This document shows positions 36,101 to 51,100 of a stretch of DNA of 64,000 nt, one piece after another. This DNA comes from Orthonyx spaldingii. Taxonomy: Eukaryota; Chordata; Aves; Passeriformes; Orthonychidae. Numbering within the stretch: the first letter of the stretch is position 1; each line of letters starts with the position of its first letter. Location: NCBI GenBank assembly GCA_013397795.1, contig VZTJ01004398.1, positions 5,111 to 69,110 of the forward strand, written 5' to 3'. Both the position numbers and the translations under genes were made by a program. A model generated the notes under the pieces. It worked only from the letters and a program-made list of their open reading frames with translations. It was not told where the DNA came from and did no database searches.

Positions 36101-39100
36101 TCTAATGCTCCAGCAAATTCACTGTAAACACTTTTGTTCCCTTCCCATAACTGCCTTGTTCAGATCCCTGACAACTGGCCCTGCTGATCAGCTAGTTAGG
36201 ATGTGATCTTCCCATAGTCTACCTCCCACACTTACAGGTCCCCCACCCTTGGTTTCTCAATCCCTCTTCTCTGTCTGGAAACTTTCATGAGCTTCCAGCA
36301 CATGTTGTGCTTCCACGGTCTTACCTTCTTAATCAATCCATTTTATGTGGCCTGACCATCTTCTATTCACCACACAATGGCTCCTTTCTCCCTGCAGTGA
36401 CCCACTGGAGTTTTTACTCCACCCCACCTCTTGTCAGAGCCTGGAATCCAATGACTTTGTGGGCATAGCCCTCTCCATTGTGTGTGGTCCACTTACCACA
36501 AGAGGCTCAGTCCGTGGTCTGGGCATGTAGGGAAAGGTCTCTCGAAGGAATGTGGTTATCTCCAGGAGAAGCTGGCAGGCTGCCATTTTTAGTGCAAAAG
36601 GACAACAACATTTGGTAGGATTCACAGTGCCTAGGAAAGAATATTTCTGTCATGAACAAGGAGTTAATACAAAATCCGGAACCAAGAGGTGATGGACATT
36701 GTCACATGCAGTGCATGATGCAAGCTGCACTGAAAAACAGGAAACCCCACACATCTGTACTGCTTTTCCTTTACTACATAAACAGTCAATCAAATATCAA
36801 ACTATGTATTTACCAGCACATGCAACAATACTAACATTTATATTTATTATATCATATTACATTATATTATATTACACTACACTGAAGTAACATGATGGTT
36901 GACTATAGTATATATTGTCATATATTATGCTGAAGTACCTACTGAACTAACCACAAGCTTACAACATTTTGTATACACCTCATTTAAGGCTAATACAGGC
37001 TAAGAAGTAGATACCCTTTGTCCCCTTTTCAGGTTTTGCATTCAGCCAAATCTTTTGCAGTTGTGGAAAAGGGCCACTTTCAAATATAGAAATTTTTTTG
37101 CAAAATACATGGAGTTATGGTAAAGAGATACTTTTCCAATTTTTATTAAGTACTACCCTGATAACTGGAAAAATAGCAACCTTTGAAGTCAGGCTTCTAA
37201 TTGTGCAAGGAATCCATGTGCTATATAGAGACAACCAAGGGAAAAAATCAAACTACTTAATCAAATTTTACATTTAAATGCTTAACTTAGAACTAAGAGG
37301 GAAAGGGAAGAGGGATTACCAAAATACTTGAGGTTTTTTCTCAGCTGAGTTTAATAATCAGATTTAAAACCTTTTGTAACCAATTTTATACAATTCAAAA
37401 CTTAAAAGTATGAAGGATTCTTCAGTGCTTGACCAACTTGAAAAGTACTTTTTAAGATAATGGACAGCTGTCCCGGTTTTGAGACAAAATTTAGAAGGAA
37501 ACTTCCCAAAAAGGATGTCTCCCCTGCCAGAAATGCAGGCCACGGCCTGCCCTTCCCCCACTGTCAGGTTCAGAAAGGAATTTTTTGGAGGAAAGTGAAA
37601 AAAACCCCCTCTTTATTAAACACACACAGGTGCACGCAGGCACCGAAACTAGGAAAAGAATAATGTTAGATACTAAAACCTCTCCTGAGCAAAGTGGTGG
37701 ATTTTATAGTCTCTGCTCTGCTTCTCGCGGAGTTTGGGCTGTGCAGGGGGTCACTCCAGCATCTCCCTGCAGCTCCTGCCAAATGTCTCCCCCGGAGATG
37801 GTGGATTATTGGACAAAAAAGCAAGCCCAGAAAGTCCAAGAAAGAACAGAAGAAACAGAAGCTGCTGAGGATTGCACCGCAGTCTGGAGGGGGGAAAAAG
37901 TTCTCTCTCCAGGTCAGGAGCCGCAGCCCGGAGTAAGAAATGTAAACAATAAACAAAAACTGCGCTAGGTTCTCTGGCTGGCTTAAAGTTGCAGGACTCA
38001 TTTCTGGGCTAAGCAGACATATGGAATACATAGGATAAAATTTATAGGATAAAATCACCCTAAGACAACAGCAAAAAAGTAAATTAAAAGGTGACAACAA
38101 CTAACTGCACCCATTTTTTTTAAGTTATTCCTGATATTGCCATCTACATACACTTCAGGGAGGTTAATGTTTTCACTTGCTTTTCCCATGTATGATCTAA
38201 TTGCTTTAGCAAAGAAAAAGACTGAACCAGACAAGTGAGAAGACACTGCAGGGATCAGATAAAACCAGTTTAATTCTGTGATGCTTCCCAAATGCCTTGT
38301 ACACATCACCAGTAAGGAATTGTGGCTTTAGAATAACCTGAACAATCAAATGCAAATGAGCCATACAATGTAATGGAATATCCAAGTGCATATTTAATTC
38401 TCCTCAGTCTACTTCCTACAGCATGTAAGGAGCTTTTGAAAACTCCCTGCCTACTGCAAGGATGCAGACCCGCTATTTTTAGACACTGGTTTTCAGGAGA
38501 GTACTTGAGCTTTTAAATGGCTTTCTAGACCAGAACCTGATCTTTGTGTCTTGGGGCACTCTTTTAAAGCAGCTCCACATCCCCCTGAGTGGCTGGTATG
38601 AGTGGCTGAACAGGGAAAAGAAAGCCTATTCTGTCACTCAGTCATGGGAATGCACTTGTTCCTCTGTGGTGCAGGAGAAGGAAACTTTTCTGTGCAACCT
38701 CCTCCTGTTTTGGCTATACCTCCTAAAGGTATCTGCGTATCAAATACCCAGAACAGCCACCCATGTTCCCATAGGTGCCAGCACTGCCACACCACACAGT
38801 GGGACATGGGAAGGTCTTAGGGCCAAGACATTATCTTGAGCTCATTTCTCATAAATGCCATGTCACCCTTCCCACCTGCTTCCCTCCACTCCAAATTTGG
38901 CCTTTATGCAGTGATAAAGACAAATCCAGAACCATGGGAAGAGAAAACAGAAGATAAACAGTACTGGCACACTACATCCAGTGGGGAACAACAGTACATG
39001 TAGACAAGCACCAGTACATTACAGCACATACATATATACAAATGGTGTCTGAAGAGCACTTCTGTTACCACCCTCACATACATCTACAATAGGATGGATT

Positions 39101-42100
39101 TTGACAATTTATTTTGGTTCACAGGGTTTGCTATAACTTGCATGCCTATATAAACTTCCAGAATTGGTGATCTGTCACACCTCTCCCACCCTTATGTGCA
39201 CCCAGGCACAAATGTGTGTGGTTTCACCATCTTGCTGTTATACAGGTTTTTTAATTATGCTTTTTTTATTTCTGCCCTGAAAATCAGGCACTATACTGAA
39301 GTCAAGATTTAAAAGCCTTTAGCAGAGCTGTGCCAGTTCAGGTGAGATGAACCTTCAGCGCTCAGGAACAGAAAAGCAGCTGATCTTACATAAATATTTT
39401 GTATAATTAACTAAATTAAATAAACAAATGTAGAATTAACTGTGAGGAAAGGAGCCTGAACCACTTTTGACACTCAGGTGACAGCAAGGCACAAGAAATA
39501 AATTATTAACCTGCTTACAGCTGCAATGTCTGTGTACAGCAATTGCAACTCACTGCCTGGTTTCCCCTTCCCTTTTCCATCCAAGTCTTCCAGTACTGCT
39601 ACCTATCTGTCATGTTTTACATCCAGGCACAAAAAGAACATGGAAGGAAGCTGGGATGAAAGTAAGGGACTGGGAAATACAGCTGGGTGGCAAGAAGATG
39701 AAAGGAGAAAAAATATTAAGTGCTCCTAAAGCAGAGGTTCTTACAAGCGGGGGTTCTTGTAGTAAAGGGAGTCTCCTTACTGTCATCTAAAAAGTCTTCT
39801 TCCTCATCTTCCTTTCTCAGGCGTCTCTTGGTCTCCTCATCATAAATGAGGCCCAGCAGGTTGGCAGGGCTCTCACTTTCAGCGTGGCACAGCTCATTGA
39901 GGCGGACACCAATTGCCTGCGGATGGAAAAAGAGAAGCACAAGGAGGTGAGAATTTCAGCCCAACCAGAACGCCCTGACTTCAGTTTTATTGTCTAAAGA
40001 GGAGCAAGGGATGACAGGAGACTAATTGCTATCAAAACCATAATTTTACACCCCCCTCATTGTTTCAACAAAAATTTGCAACGAGTGTCAAATTTCAGGA
40101 TGAAAAATTTTAGTAGCTTTAGTTAAAGAATAACCCCCCCCCAAACTGGCACATGACAGGCAGGAGATTAGGTCATTTTGTATTAATTTCTTCCACTTTT
40201 CTTTCTTCCTTTGATGTATATATTCCAGATTTTTGCTAAGTCTTTCCACTGAGAATGTAGGTCTTCTGCTTAAGAAACTATGCTGTGACTTAGGAACACA
40301 GTAACAGTCCTTATTTCATCTGCAAAACTGTTGAATGCCCATGAAAAACCTGCTTCCCTCTTTGAAGGAGAAACTCCCTGATTCACTTCCCAAAAATGAA
40401 TGGACAATATGCTTATGGAAGCTGGGAAGGTGCATGGGTAATGGTGTAGAGAGGATTTATGGAAAGAGCACAGAGAGATTTCCAGCTAACATTCTCCTGA
40501 AAGGCATTGATTGTTTATTGTGGCTATTTGCCAGCATCACTATTAGCACGTAAACAGCCCTCATGGAGCTGTCAGCAAACTACAGGTAAGGGTGATAAGG
40601 CTTTCCTGCTAAGACACTTGAGAGCTATTAAGAATTGTCTTGATTTTCTTTGCTGCATGCACATGAGTAGAACACAGATAAGTATGTAAAACTTTATCCT
40701 GTGATATCATCACTTTGTGAGGGAAGAGATATTTTAAATTACAGGGTTGTCATCAGCACTGGCCATTTGGCCTTTTTGGGTTTGGGATACTTTTAGACAA
40801 AGATACTAAGACGGTTTTCTGAATATTGTGCAAGTCAGACCTGATGGTCATGCCAGCACTACATAATTTTCCTGTTGTGGCTGAAGTGACACAAAAATAT
40901 ATAAACGGTCACTTATATCTGTTCTTGCTATTAAGCACTTCCTCTGAAATCCTAAAATTTGGGGGTAGATTCTGCTACATAAAGAGAATAAGGTGATACT
41001 GTTGTGCTTTGCAAGCTGATACAAATAGGTGCCAATCTGTCTCTGAGCCTGTACATTGCTAAAGATATTGCACAAATCTCACCATTTTTCACCTTTCATG
41101 TTTCAGGCATTTAAAGGAAGAAATATTCTGCATGCCTCTCCATAAAACAGTAATTTATCACATATTATTTATGCTGTGTAGTCCACCCTAATGTTAAAGC
41201 AATAAAACATAACTCCACAGTTTCCCATCTAATGAGCACTGAATTCCTGACATGTATTATCTGTACTTTTGGTTTTCTAGCAAACAGAGAAGCAAAACCA
41301 AAAGTCCTCTTAACAGAAGCAGTCAAAGGAAGTGACAGACTAACCTGATCAGAATAACTACAGCATTTTATTATTTCAAAAGACAAAAGAACAAATGAGG
41401 TCTTTTGATTTAATAGGTTTATCACTGCTATGGGCAGTCCATGTCTCAGCTCCTGTGGAAAGGGTTCACCACTGTGATTCTCTGATGGCTATTAGGGAGG
41501 AGAAATTAAAGGAGTTGGGGCAGAAAAAAAAGATATACCTTCTTTCTTGGTTTGACTAAACTTTGACAATAGCACTCTATGTCACAATTAGTGACAACGA
41601 CAGGCAAGAAAGAATCCATAATTAGCACAAATTTCCAGCCTTATTTACTGCAAAACCAGAAAAAGGTCTCAGAGCATTCAGTCTTTTCTGAATTTTCTTT
41701 TTTCTTTGTTCAAGAGATTCTTTCCTCATTGTCCAAGATTTAACAGAGAAAGAGCAGTGTCTTCTACAGCAGGTGCCTGTACTTCAGCCACAGGAATCTG
41801 GTTCTCCTCACAATTCAGACTGTCTGGTTGGAATCTGCTCAGAGCCAACAAAGGCTCTGCCTGAGGAGCAGAGATTTCAGAGACCCAGCCCTCCAGGCTT
41901 GACTGGTGGCTATTGCTCATCCTTGCAGCCAGCTTCATCTGAAAGAGCTTCTGGAAGGAAGAGCAGTGCCAAAGGACCTGTCTTCCTCAGCATTCCATAT
42001 TAGGGACTGGTTCCAGGTACAGGTCAGTCCAGAAGTGTAAGTCTTTTGTGGGGCCAGTGATGCTGTGGATAAATAAATTCTTCTGTCCTTCAGTGAGAAG

Positions 42101-45100
42101 AATCACAAATATGAATGATCAGTAGGACACCGTGCAGAAAAAAGACAAACTTCACACTCTAACAACTACTCTCCAAATCTTATCCTGCCTTAGAGTTAAA
42201 TAAACACAAGGCTTTTCCCTCGTGAAATGTTCCTGAGCAGCAGCAAACACATGCTAGTCTTAGAAAGGAGAATGCACCCAGACAAGACTTATGATGCCAT
42301 TAAATTTAAGGTGAAGACAATTATGCTGTTGCCTACGGTCAGATTTCTCTGGCTCCTTTCTTGTTACTTTGCATCACACAGTAGTACTTTCGACATTACG
42401 AAAAGAAAACCTTTCTGGACTTTTTCCAGGTCAGGTATATTGTTTTCTAAAAATGATAGCTGAGGGGGAATCTAACTGGCTCCTAACAGTTACTGACTTG
42501 TTTGCTCTCCTTTTTTTAGAATCTGAGAAAAGGGAATGTTTAGAAGCATAGTGTCCACAAACAGAGATGGATAGTCCTGGCTGTCTGAAAACATGCAAAA
42601 ATTCAGTGACTATGTAATCCTATTCTCTCCACTTCACAAAGGAGTTCTGAAAGGAATAAGGCAGTGACCTCATTGAATATAGAGGCAAATACATTCACCT
42701 TCTTTAGTTCTTCAAGGAACTTTGTTATTTGTGCTGTTATAAAAATAATCTCCTGTGTTTGAGACCTTAACAGAGAGTAGGATGACCAGGTAGCATTTTC
42801 TGAGTTCATTTAAGAAATGGAAGGAGGAGTCCTGCCAAGATACTAAGCTTGGGTACTCAGGCCCAAGTTCAGTTCTCCCCCTGGGCTGTTCTGTGGTGGG
42901 AATGTATTGATATGGTCAGCATTAGTTTGATGTTCCCTATGATGTTTTCCACTGAGAAGCATGTGTTGATTTAACCTACAAGAATGCAGGTCAACAAGGC
43001 AGAACTCATGATTTTTAAATTCTCCTGAGCATTGGATTTTATGTCTTCTTTTTTTGGGGGGGNNNNNNNNNNNNNGGGGGGGGGGCTGGGGGGGAGTAGT
43101 GGTGGCGAGAACGGGAATCATGATGCTCATCATCAAAATCACTGGTTTTTAGAAGAGGTGAGAAGCACAAAGCTCACTTCTACATAGATATCTCTAACCA
43201 GTCAAAGGACCTTCTTCCACTATTTTGAGTTGTGTGAAATGACCTGTATAAGCATCAGATCTTCAGCAATCATATCCTGGGGGATTTACAAGGAAATTGC
43301 AAGTGGCATTGACAGGGCCAGATAAGGCAATTCCCTCGTTCATATATGGCATTCCTGTATGGATTCAAGCTCCAAACAGAAGGAGACAATTCTTTACATG
43401 ACTCATAGTAGCTCTGTAGACTTCCTTGCCAAAGAATGATAAGTGCTAAGAGTCTGTATGGGTGCAAAGAGAAATTGAATAAGTATGGCAAAGAGAAACC
43501 CATTACTAAATATACAGCACCACACCTACTTCAAGGAGCCCTAGGCTAAATATATTTGGAAGCTAGAAAAATAGAAAGTAGTATCACACACACCACATTT
43601 TAACACTTCCTTAGCCATTCACATATGACAAGTGCTGGAGAAAGGAGAATGGACTGAACAGATCCTTAGAGAGAACACGTGCTAACAAAGTCACTTTCCT
43701 TAGGGGAAGAGGTGATCCTGGCAGGCTGTGAAGTGTAATTTGGAAGGGCGGCTTCTGAATCCCCATCTCACAAAAACTGAAATTCTCTATAGGATCCAAT
43801 TACCTTTACTTTTTGCCGTATTTTTTAATGTAAGTAGAAGAGAAACAAACACTTACATCTCCCCACTGGTAGAAGAGCTTAGCTGCATTCCACTGCAGCT
43901 TCTGGTTTCTTTTGTTGCCCACAATAGGAGAACGGCCACGGGACAGGCCTTTCTTAGTAATGTTCACATGGTGGCCCTTCATCCACTCAGGCCAGTTGCC
44001 ACGATTACAGCGGTGAACGAAGCGTGCGCACTCAAGAAACAGGGCTGCTCGAGCCACTACAGGAGCTTCCTGAAACATTTGCAAAAAATCACCTTAAAAG
44101 CAAAAATACATTGGAAAAACTCCCTGAACATTAGAGGATTCTGCACTTTAAAAAATTGCTTTGCAAGCTTGCCAAGAAGTCACACAGTATGAACAATCTC
44201 TCCATAAAAATCTGACACCAGTGTCTCTCTGCATAAGTCTCACCTCTTGAGCTACTAAAACCAAGCTCATAAACACTGAACAGTCTTGCTCAGTACAGTC
44301 ACTGGAGGGGCAGAAAGAAACACCTTATAAACTTAAACACAACCTTATATCCCTTTGCAATATTCTCTTTCAGAAACCATCTATCTGCAAAAGCAGAAGT
44401 GTGCAACTAGCACTGTTACTGCGCGATCAAGTCAAGTTTTAGTTTCACCTTTGCTACTAAGGCTGCAAATGTTGCAGGAGCAAAGGATACCATGACCACA
44501 CATGCCCTAATTTGTCACTTTAGTTTCTCCTTGTGAATCTTGGGGGTGAAAGCATTAATGAAGACTTGTTAAAACCAAGAAAAGCACTGTTTTGCCCCTA
44601 GAATAAATAGCTGTGAAGACAAAAATCTATTACTCTGGCATAAGTCCACAAAATTTCAATGGCCAAACTTCAACGGCCTTAGCAAGCATCAGGCAATTTA
44701 CTACTGAAGTAACAACAGGCAGCTGAGTTTTGAAAGAAGTGATTACTTCCCAGAGAAAATCCTCCTGTCCCTGGCTTGGAAGATTAGTTTTCCTTAATGG
44801 CAGAAATTTTATTGAGTGTATCTTAGATTGTATTAAATCACCCAGCAGGATACATGTTAGACCAATTAAAAATGCTTCTGAAACTTTCTAAAATGTTCAA
44901 AGAATGGACACAATAGTTTTGTTTCCTAAAGTGTAGCTTAGACTCAGGAGCAGCTTTTTTCCCAGCAGTCTACAACTGCCAAAATAGCATCCTTACGGAC
45001 ATGGAAAGTAACTAAAAAGCAAGTGGTTCTCCTAAATTCCATTTAATTTTCTCTTCTCTTCCTGCAACTTTCACAACCAAGAAATCCTGTGGCCAGCAGG

Positions 45101-48100
45101 TTGTAAAACTTAGAGTACAACAGTGCCTGCAGTTTACCAGCTGGCTTTAAAAGGTTCACTAACAGGGATTTCACAGAGCACAAACGTGTTGCATACATTT
45201 AGATGCTGACAACTTTAATGAAATAATTTAAGCAGATAAGCATCTACTTATAACAAAGGGCTTGTCAAATGTGGTCTATACACACAAATGTAGACAGGCC
45301 CTGAGATCCTGCCAGATGGTCTGTTAACATTATCAAATAGTGCCTCCAAAGTGTTTTAATCAAAAATTGAAAGCAAGAAATTTTGGACCTATGCTCCTAA
45401 AGTTTGACTTAAGAAATTATTGACACAACATCCATTTGCAGCTCACATTTTACACAAATGTTGAAAAAAATAGCGATCTTTTAGCAATTCTCTTGAATAG
45501 GAAGATTTAAGCTGCCCTGATGTCCTGATGAGGAAGGCAGAGATCTGAATTCAGACACTCATTAACAACCAGAAACAAAACTATTATCTAGCACCTGGAA
45601 AAATATTACGATTACTCGTTGATCACACACAATATGGAACACAGAATAAGTGAGGATTTTATTCTCACAAAGTAAAACCTTAACCATGGAGACATACATG
45701 AAGAGATAAAGCCCTAGCCTTAGTCTGCTACTGGTTTAGCTCACCGGTAGTAAAGTCACAATTTCTTAGCATACTGAAATCCCCTAAATACACATGCTGT
45801 ACACATTATGAAAGCACACAACTACCGCAATTAAAGGAAGACAGGTAGGATGGGGGGCAGAGGGGAGAAGCAGAACTAATTAAAAATCACTGAAAAGACC
45901 TCCTGCATGAAGGACTTTCAGAACATCATAGGGCACAAGTTCCCTGTGATTGCTTACCTGAGGCTCTGAGAAACCTGAAGCAGCAGCAGTAGCAAGAGAA
46001 AGATGAAGATGTGACAGAATGAAGAGAGATGGATTCACACAACAGAGAAACACATCACAAATGGAGAGAAATTAATCAGGCAGGTGATGTATAGCTGAAA
46101 AGAACACAAGTTACCATGGTCACTGTCAAAACCTGACACAGCAGCAATATTCTCACAAATCTGTCCATGCCTATGCAACTGTTCACAAGTCCACTTTTAA
46201 CATTAGACCTACTATATTGCTTTGCCCTTTGAAAATTTTTCTTATAAATTGACATGTATTCACCAGTTTGTTAACAATTCAAGTCATCGCATTGAATTTT
46301 TTCAACAAATAACCTGATTTGTTCTAAAGAGCAAATGACCTGGGTGGGAGAAACCAAATACGGAATGGATTTGGAATTTCACAGCATCACACTACTGTTC
46401 ATGTAAACATGATTCTGCAGAGGTTTATGACCACAATGAATTTGTGTCCAGTTTTGTTTTCAAGAACAATGAATTTTATAAGACTAATCAACCAGTGGGC
46501 ACAGAGTAAGCTGGTCTGTAACTTAAGCATTTGGGAAATTTAAGAATTAAGTAAGAAATTTACAGGCAATAGGTTTCTTCATCTAATTTATTAGAACACA
46601 GAGTAGTGCACCTTCAGAAGGATCTTGGTGACAAACTTAATAGGAATGAGCTCCTTCCTGCCCAAGCACCTTACACTTACTAACTCTATTAGTTTAGAAT
46701 TTGCAATGGGATAGCAGCCTGGAAGCCTTGAAGACTGAAGCTGGGTGCTGCACACTAAGCAGGTGTGCTGCAATCTACCTTCTGAGCTCACTGCAACCCT
46801 GACTAGTAAGAACTACCTCTGACTGTGAGAGCATGAGATAGGTTACTCTATCAGCTACTGCATCCATAGCTTCCAGCCAGAGAAAAATCAATCTCTGACG
46901 CCAAGTGTGGGAACTAGTGAATGAAATATGTGTCTGTTGGAAGATGGATGAGGACTACTCCAAACAGTAGAGATGGATGGGAACTGACAGCAACAGCAAC
47001 TCAGGACCAACACTAATGCAGACATGCTTGAATCTGAAGACCAAGTATGCAAGATTAAGACGAAGATAAAAAGGAGTGGTGCACCGAGCATAACATCCCT
47101 ACAGCCATGGAGCAGGCAATGCAGCAAAGGTGAGGGCACAGTGCTAGCAGGAAGGGAGGGTCCATGAGCCTAGCATCTCCAGCAGTGAGGAAAAAAACTG
47201 AGTTCAAGCACAAATGGCACAACAGTGACACAAGTAAGAGGAGGGGAGTGGGAAGAAAAGGGATAGAGAGCATGTGGATTCTCTGAGAGCAGTGGCTTTT
47301 ATTCTTTTTCAGCTTGCAGACAGCCTTACAGAAGGAAGTAGAAAAGCAGCATGCAGAGAAATTGCTAATAATTGGCTGGTTTTTCATAGCTGTATTTGTC
47401 ATTCTCCTTGCTTGTCACATAAACACATCACAGAGCCCCACTGGCTCATGAATCGCAGGCTGAAGGCCACTCTTTAGAAATGGAAGGGACTGTTAAAAAA
47501 CACAACAACTGCAAGGATAAGAAGGAAGGAGATACAGAATATCAGGAAGAAGGGATTGAATCGTGTGACTTATGTGATTTGGATTAGCAAGTCAGCAATA
47601 TCTACGTTTAAAAGCATGCACACTCTGATATGTTAATTTTTTTTCCACTGATTGGCTCTGGTGACTAATAGTTCAGTGTTGCCTAATGTACTTAATATCT
47701 CTGTCAGAATCGGAAAGTGGAATTCCTGTGCCTCTGCGAGTAGTTATCAAATCTTCAATTCTTATGCTGTAGATTCACACTAGAAGCAGAGTGTCTGTGA
47801 GCAAGGTATGAAGTCAACAATACAAGCATTGCCCTGGCAATAATCTAATTATGGAGAGCCGTGTAATAAAAAAGGATCCTTTTTGTCTGCAAACTCATTC
47901 AGTCACAGATGCTAAAGCTCCAGCTAATATCAGCACCACCAGCTGGCACTGCTGTGATGCTTTTTTCTGTGGGGCAAGAAGAGCATTAGTAAATGACAGT
48001 GGACCACCACTTACACACATGCTGTCACTTACCAGGTAACAACAGACCAATAATGACTTACCAGATCTAGAGCTGCTGCCAAAATGGAGGCATCAGGGAT

Positions 48101-51100
48101 AGTGCCTGGTTCACAGCAGTTCAGCAGAAACTGAAAGCGCTTCATGCCTTGGCGGATTGCTCCCAGGTTCACAACATTCTTGGATTTTCCTCCTTCTTGG
48201 TTGGAGGTCAAGTGATCATCAAAGCTATGGCAACCTAAAGAGGTAGAAAGTACAGAGGGGATGCAGGGAGGGGTAGAGAGAACACAGTCTCTCACCAGTA
48301 AAAAATGGGCAACAAAATCTTGATGAGTAGTGTTAGTCTAAATGCCTTTGTCTCATTGTGTTATCTTGAAGATAACAGGCATTTTTACAATATTCATGAC
48401 TTCCATGAAAGAGATACACAGCAAGTCAGATTCTTATATTGGTCATAGTGATGTCTGACCAGAACATTTCCACCATGCTCAGTGTGGAAGACCAGAACCT
48501 ACTCCAGCACAGGTGAACTAGGATGTTGTCCTTCCTCCCCACCTCTTTAACACAAATCATCTTGCTTACAATCTGTTTTTCCTTAGTAATCTCCTACCTT
48601 CTTACATCTCTTTTGCCTTTACTTTAAAGCAGAGCATGCATAACCCTTATTCCTCATGGATCAATTTAGTAATATATCACCTCCTAGGACAGAAAAATCA
48701 GTAATGAGTGTGTGGTCTATGTGGAAATCAAGCACTGTCATTTTTTCAGGCATACATCTACAACTACCAGAAGAGTAAAGAGGAAAATGAGGCTGGACTC
48801 AACTCCTACATATCATCATTCCAGACTCTCTCCCTTGAAGTGTCTTGTACTCTTTGGGATGGAAAGATCCCTAAAAAGAGATCCTTTCAAAAATGAAGCT
48901 GGCTCTTCAGGGACAATTTTAAACCCCATGTCCAGGTCACATGGACAACTAATCCCAATTAACACTTCTAATGCAGATGATCATTATGCAGCTGGTACCC
49001 AGAGCTGAGAAAATGGTAGAAATACAGAGCTCAGGAATCAGGGAAGCAATTTCAAGGCCAAAGTGACTGGTGAAAAAAAGGATAGTCAGCTTCTGGGTTT
49101 TTGTCTTTATCCATAATACTCTCCTTGTTTACATGTGAAAGTACAAAAGTTTACAGAATACTGAAGGATAAAGCACTGAAGAAGAGAACACTGAGTGGAG
49201 AATTCAAAATTGGCTTTAAACATGGATTATTTGAAATATAAGAATAAAAACTTCAACTCTACAGGACTTTTTGACTTCGTCAGGAAAGAAGAATGGCTGA
49301 AACTCCAAGTTCTTTTGAGAGTGTACTCCCTAGAATTATTGGAAAGCAATTATGCACCACACAAAAAGGTCACAACAGAAAACGACAACGTAGATCTTCA
49401 CTATTCCCTTGATGACAGAGGTATATCAAATTTCAAGAGACATCTTTACAAATTCTTTGGTTTTTTTCTCTCCAGTGAAGCTATACATAGTTATCAGCAA
49501 ACAAAATGTTCCTATGTTATGAAAATATTCCTTTCAAATGGAACAAACAAACAAAGCAGAAAGAACTGGTAGAACAGTTACACATGCGAACAGTTGCAAA
49601 CATCCTTCCAAGTCCTTCTATCCCTTTTTAGCCTTTATATCTTCCCTGAGTATTCCTGCTATGATTGTCGTAACACTAACTCATTTGAGGGACAAATGTT
49701 TCCTATTCAGGGCCTGTATGAGACAAACAACAGAAAATTGCCTAAGCCATTTCCCTAACCCCCACTATAAAGATGTAGCAGAGTCTTTGTCCATCTGAGC
49801 TCAGTGGCACACCTTGCATTTTGTTGAAGCTTTACAAGAGAATCCTTCAGAGGCAGCTGATCCCTTGCTATGCCAATCCTGGAGTAGCCTTATTGTGATC
49901 AGGGTAGTCCTCACTGACCTAATTCACATGACTCAGGGCTGCACAAAATCACTCCCAAAGAGCAGAGACCATTTTCTAATGCAGGAGGACACAGAAGCTC
50001 CTGCCCCACAGTTGCTTCCTCCGTGACTATTAGCTCACCCCTCAGAACAAGCTTGACCTGCTGTCCCTTGAACACCCTGACAGCTTCTGCCGTCACTCAC
50101 AGCACCTTCAGCAAGTGCCCAGAGGAAAAATTACAGGTCTCATGTAAATATACTGTAACTGTATATATGTATATATGCTTTGCTCTTAGTATAGGTAAAA
50201 AGATCATTGAAGTAAATATTTTTACACATGAATGTGTCCATATTTGTGTATATATATGTATGAATGCATATGCACACATACAGATACACACACATATGTA
50301 TGCTTACATACATATATAGCACAATTTCCAGTGGTCTAGATGATAAATCATGATGATGGTTACAGTTCATAAATGATGTGACAAACTATTCTACATTTTG
50401 TAATTTTTAAGTATAATGTATTTCTCCTTTATCCATTTTCTCTTAAATTTGATCTACTGTTAAAAACACAAGAGGAAACACCACCTGGAAAAAGCATGAG
50501 CAAAGTAATAGCATAGCACCACGAATGACAAAAATGAGAAGGCAGAGAGTGGTTCCAATTTAATGCTTTAGGATCAGACCTTGAGAGATTTAACAGTATG
50601 CCCATCCACCATCAACAGTTTTTTATTGTCTTCTTGTTAAGCACAGAATACCTGATGATCTGTATGGAAGACAGAGAAGCACTGGAAATTTGAAGGCTCA
50701 GTGTACTGTTGCTGTTCTACTAGGTTACAAACTATCCCACCAAGAAGGGGGCTCACATTGATATTGCTGTGCACATGCACGCACAGACATACACAGGGCA
50801 GGTACAACTACTCTATTATTTTTGCTAATGGTATGTGGCTTTCATTGCATACCAGAGATCCTTGTAGATACAGTGATACAACTTCCTTAACTGTCACACT
50901 CTGCCTTATAAACTTCTAATATGCCTGTATTAGCAAGATGAAAAAAATTATTTCCTACAAGAAAATACGAAGGTCATCTCACAGGAACATGTCAGACAAG
51001 AAAAGTCTTATAGAATAAGCAAGGGCCTTTTGTCCACTTCTCTTTACTTCTGCTCATTTCTAAAGCACTTTGCGAAATATGCAACTGGCATGAAGAGAAA

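Larger units (their letters stand above)
37464..38072 (-). mobile_element. solo LTR of an endogenous retrovirus with target duplications
   Basis: Body 37469-38067 (599 bases), bounded by TGTC at one end and GACA at the other. It is flanked by identical ACAGC on both sides (37464-37468, 38068-38072). Read on the minus strand it has U3-R-U5 order: a TATA box (GACTATAAAA, around 37701-37709), then AATAAA about 90 bases later (37612-37617), then about 140 bases to the TG/CA end. The GC-rich U3 stands out from the flanking intron. No internal retroviral genes remain, so it is a recombined solo LTR. Five-base duplications fit ERV-L or class I avian elements; the class is inferred. Open frames of 127 and 144 codons across it are not genes. 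Confidence 0.88.
36631..39780 (-). other. intron between exons 13 and 14
   Basis: Holds an AT-rich tract (about 36837-36885) and the well-defined solo LTR at 37469-38067. The rest is unique. Confidence 0.85.

Noticed and set aside
37585..38100. Open frames of 127 and 144 codons on both strands
   Set aside because: Both lie inside the solo LTR; no similarity to retroviral or host proteins is visible.
41520..42060. Suspected old retrovirus-derived block
   Set aside because: No borders or signals beyond base composition; not supportable by eye.
42843..43142. 99-codon minus-strand open frame through the N gap
   Set aside because: It reads across undefined bases and a poly-G run, so it is an artefact.
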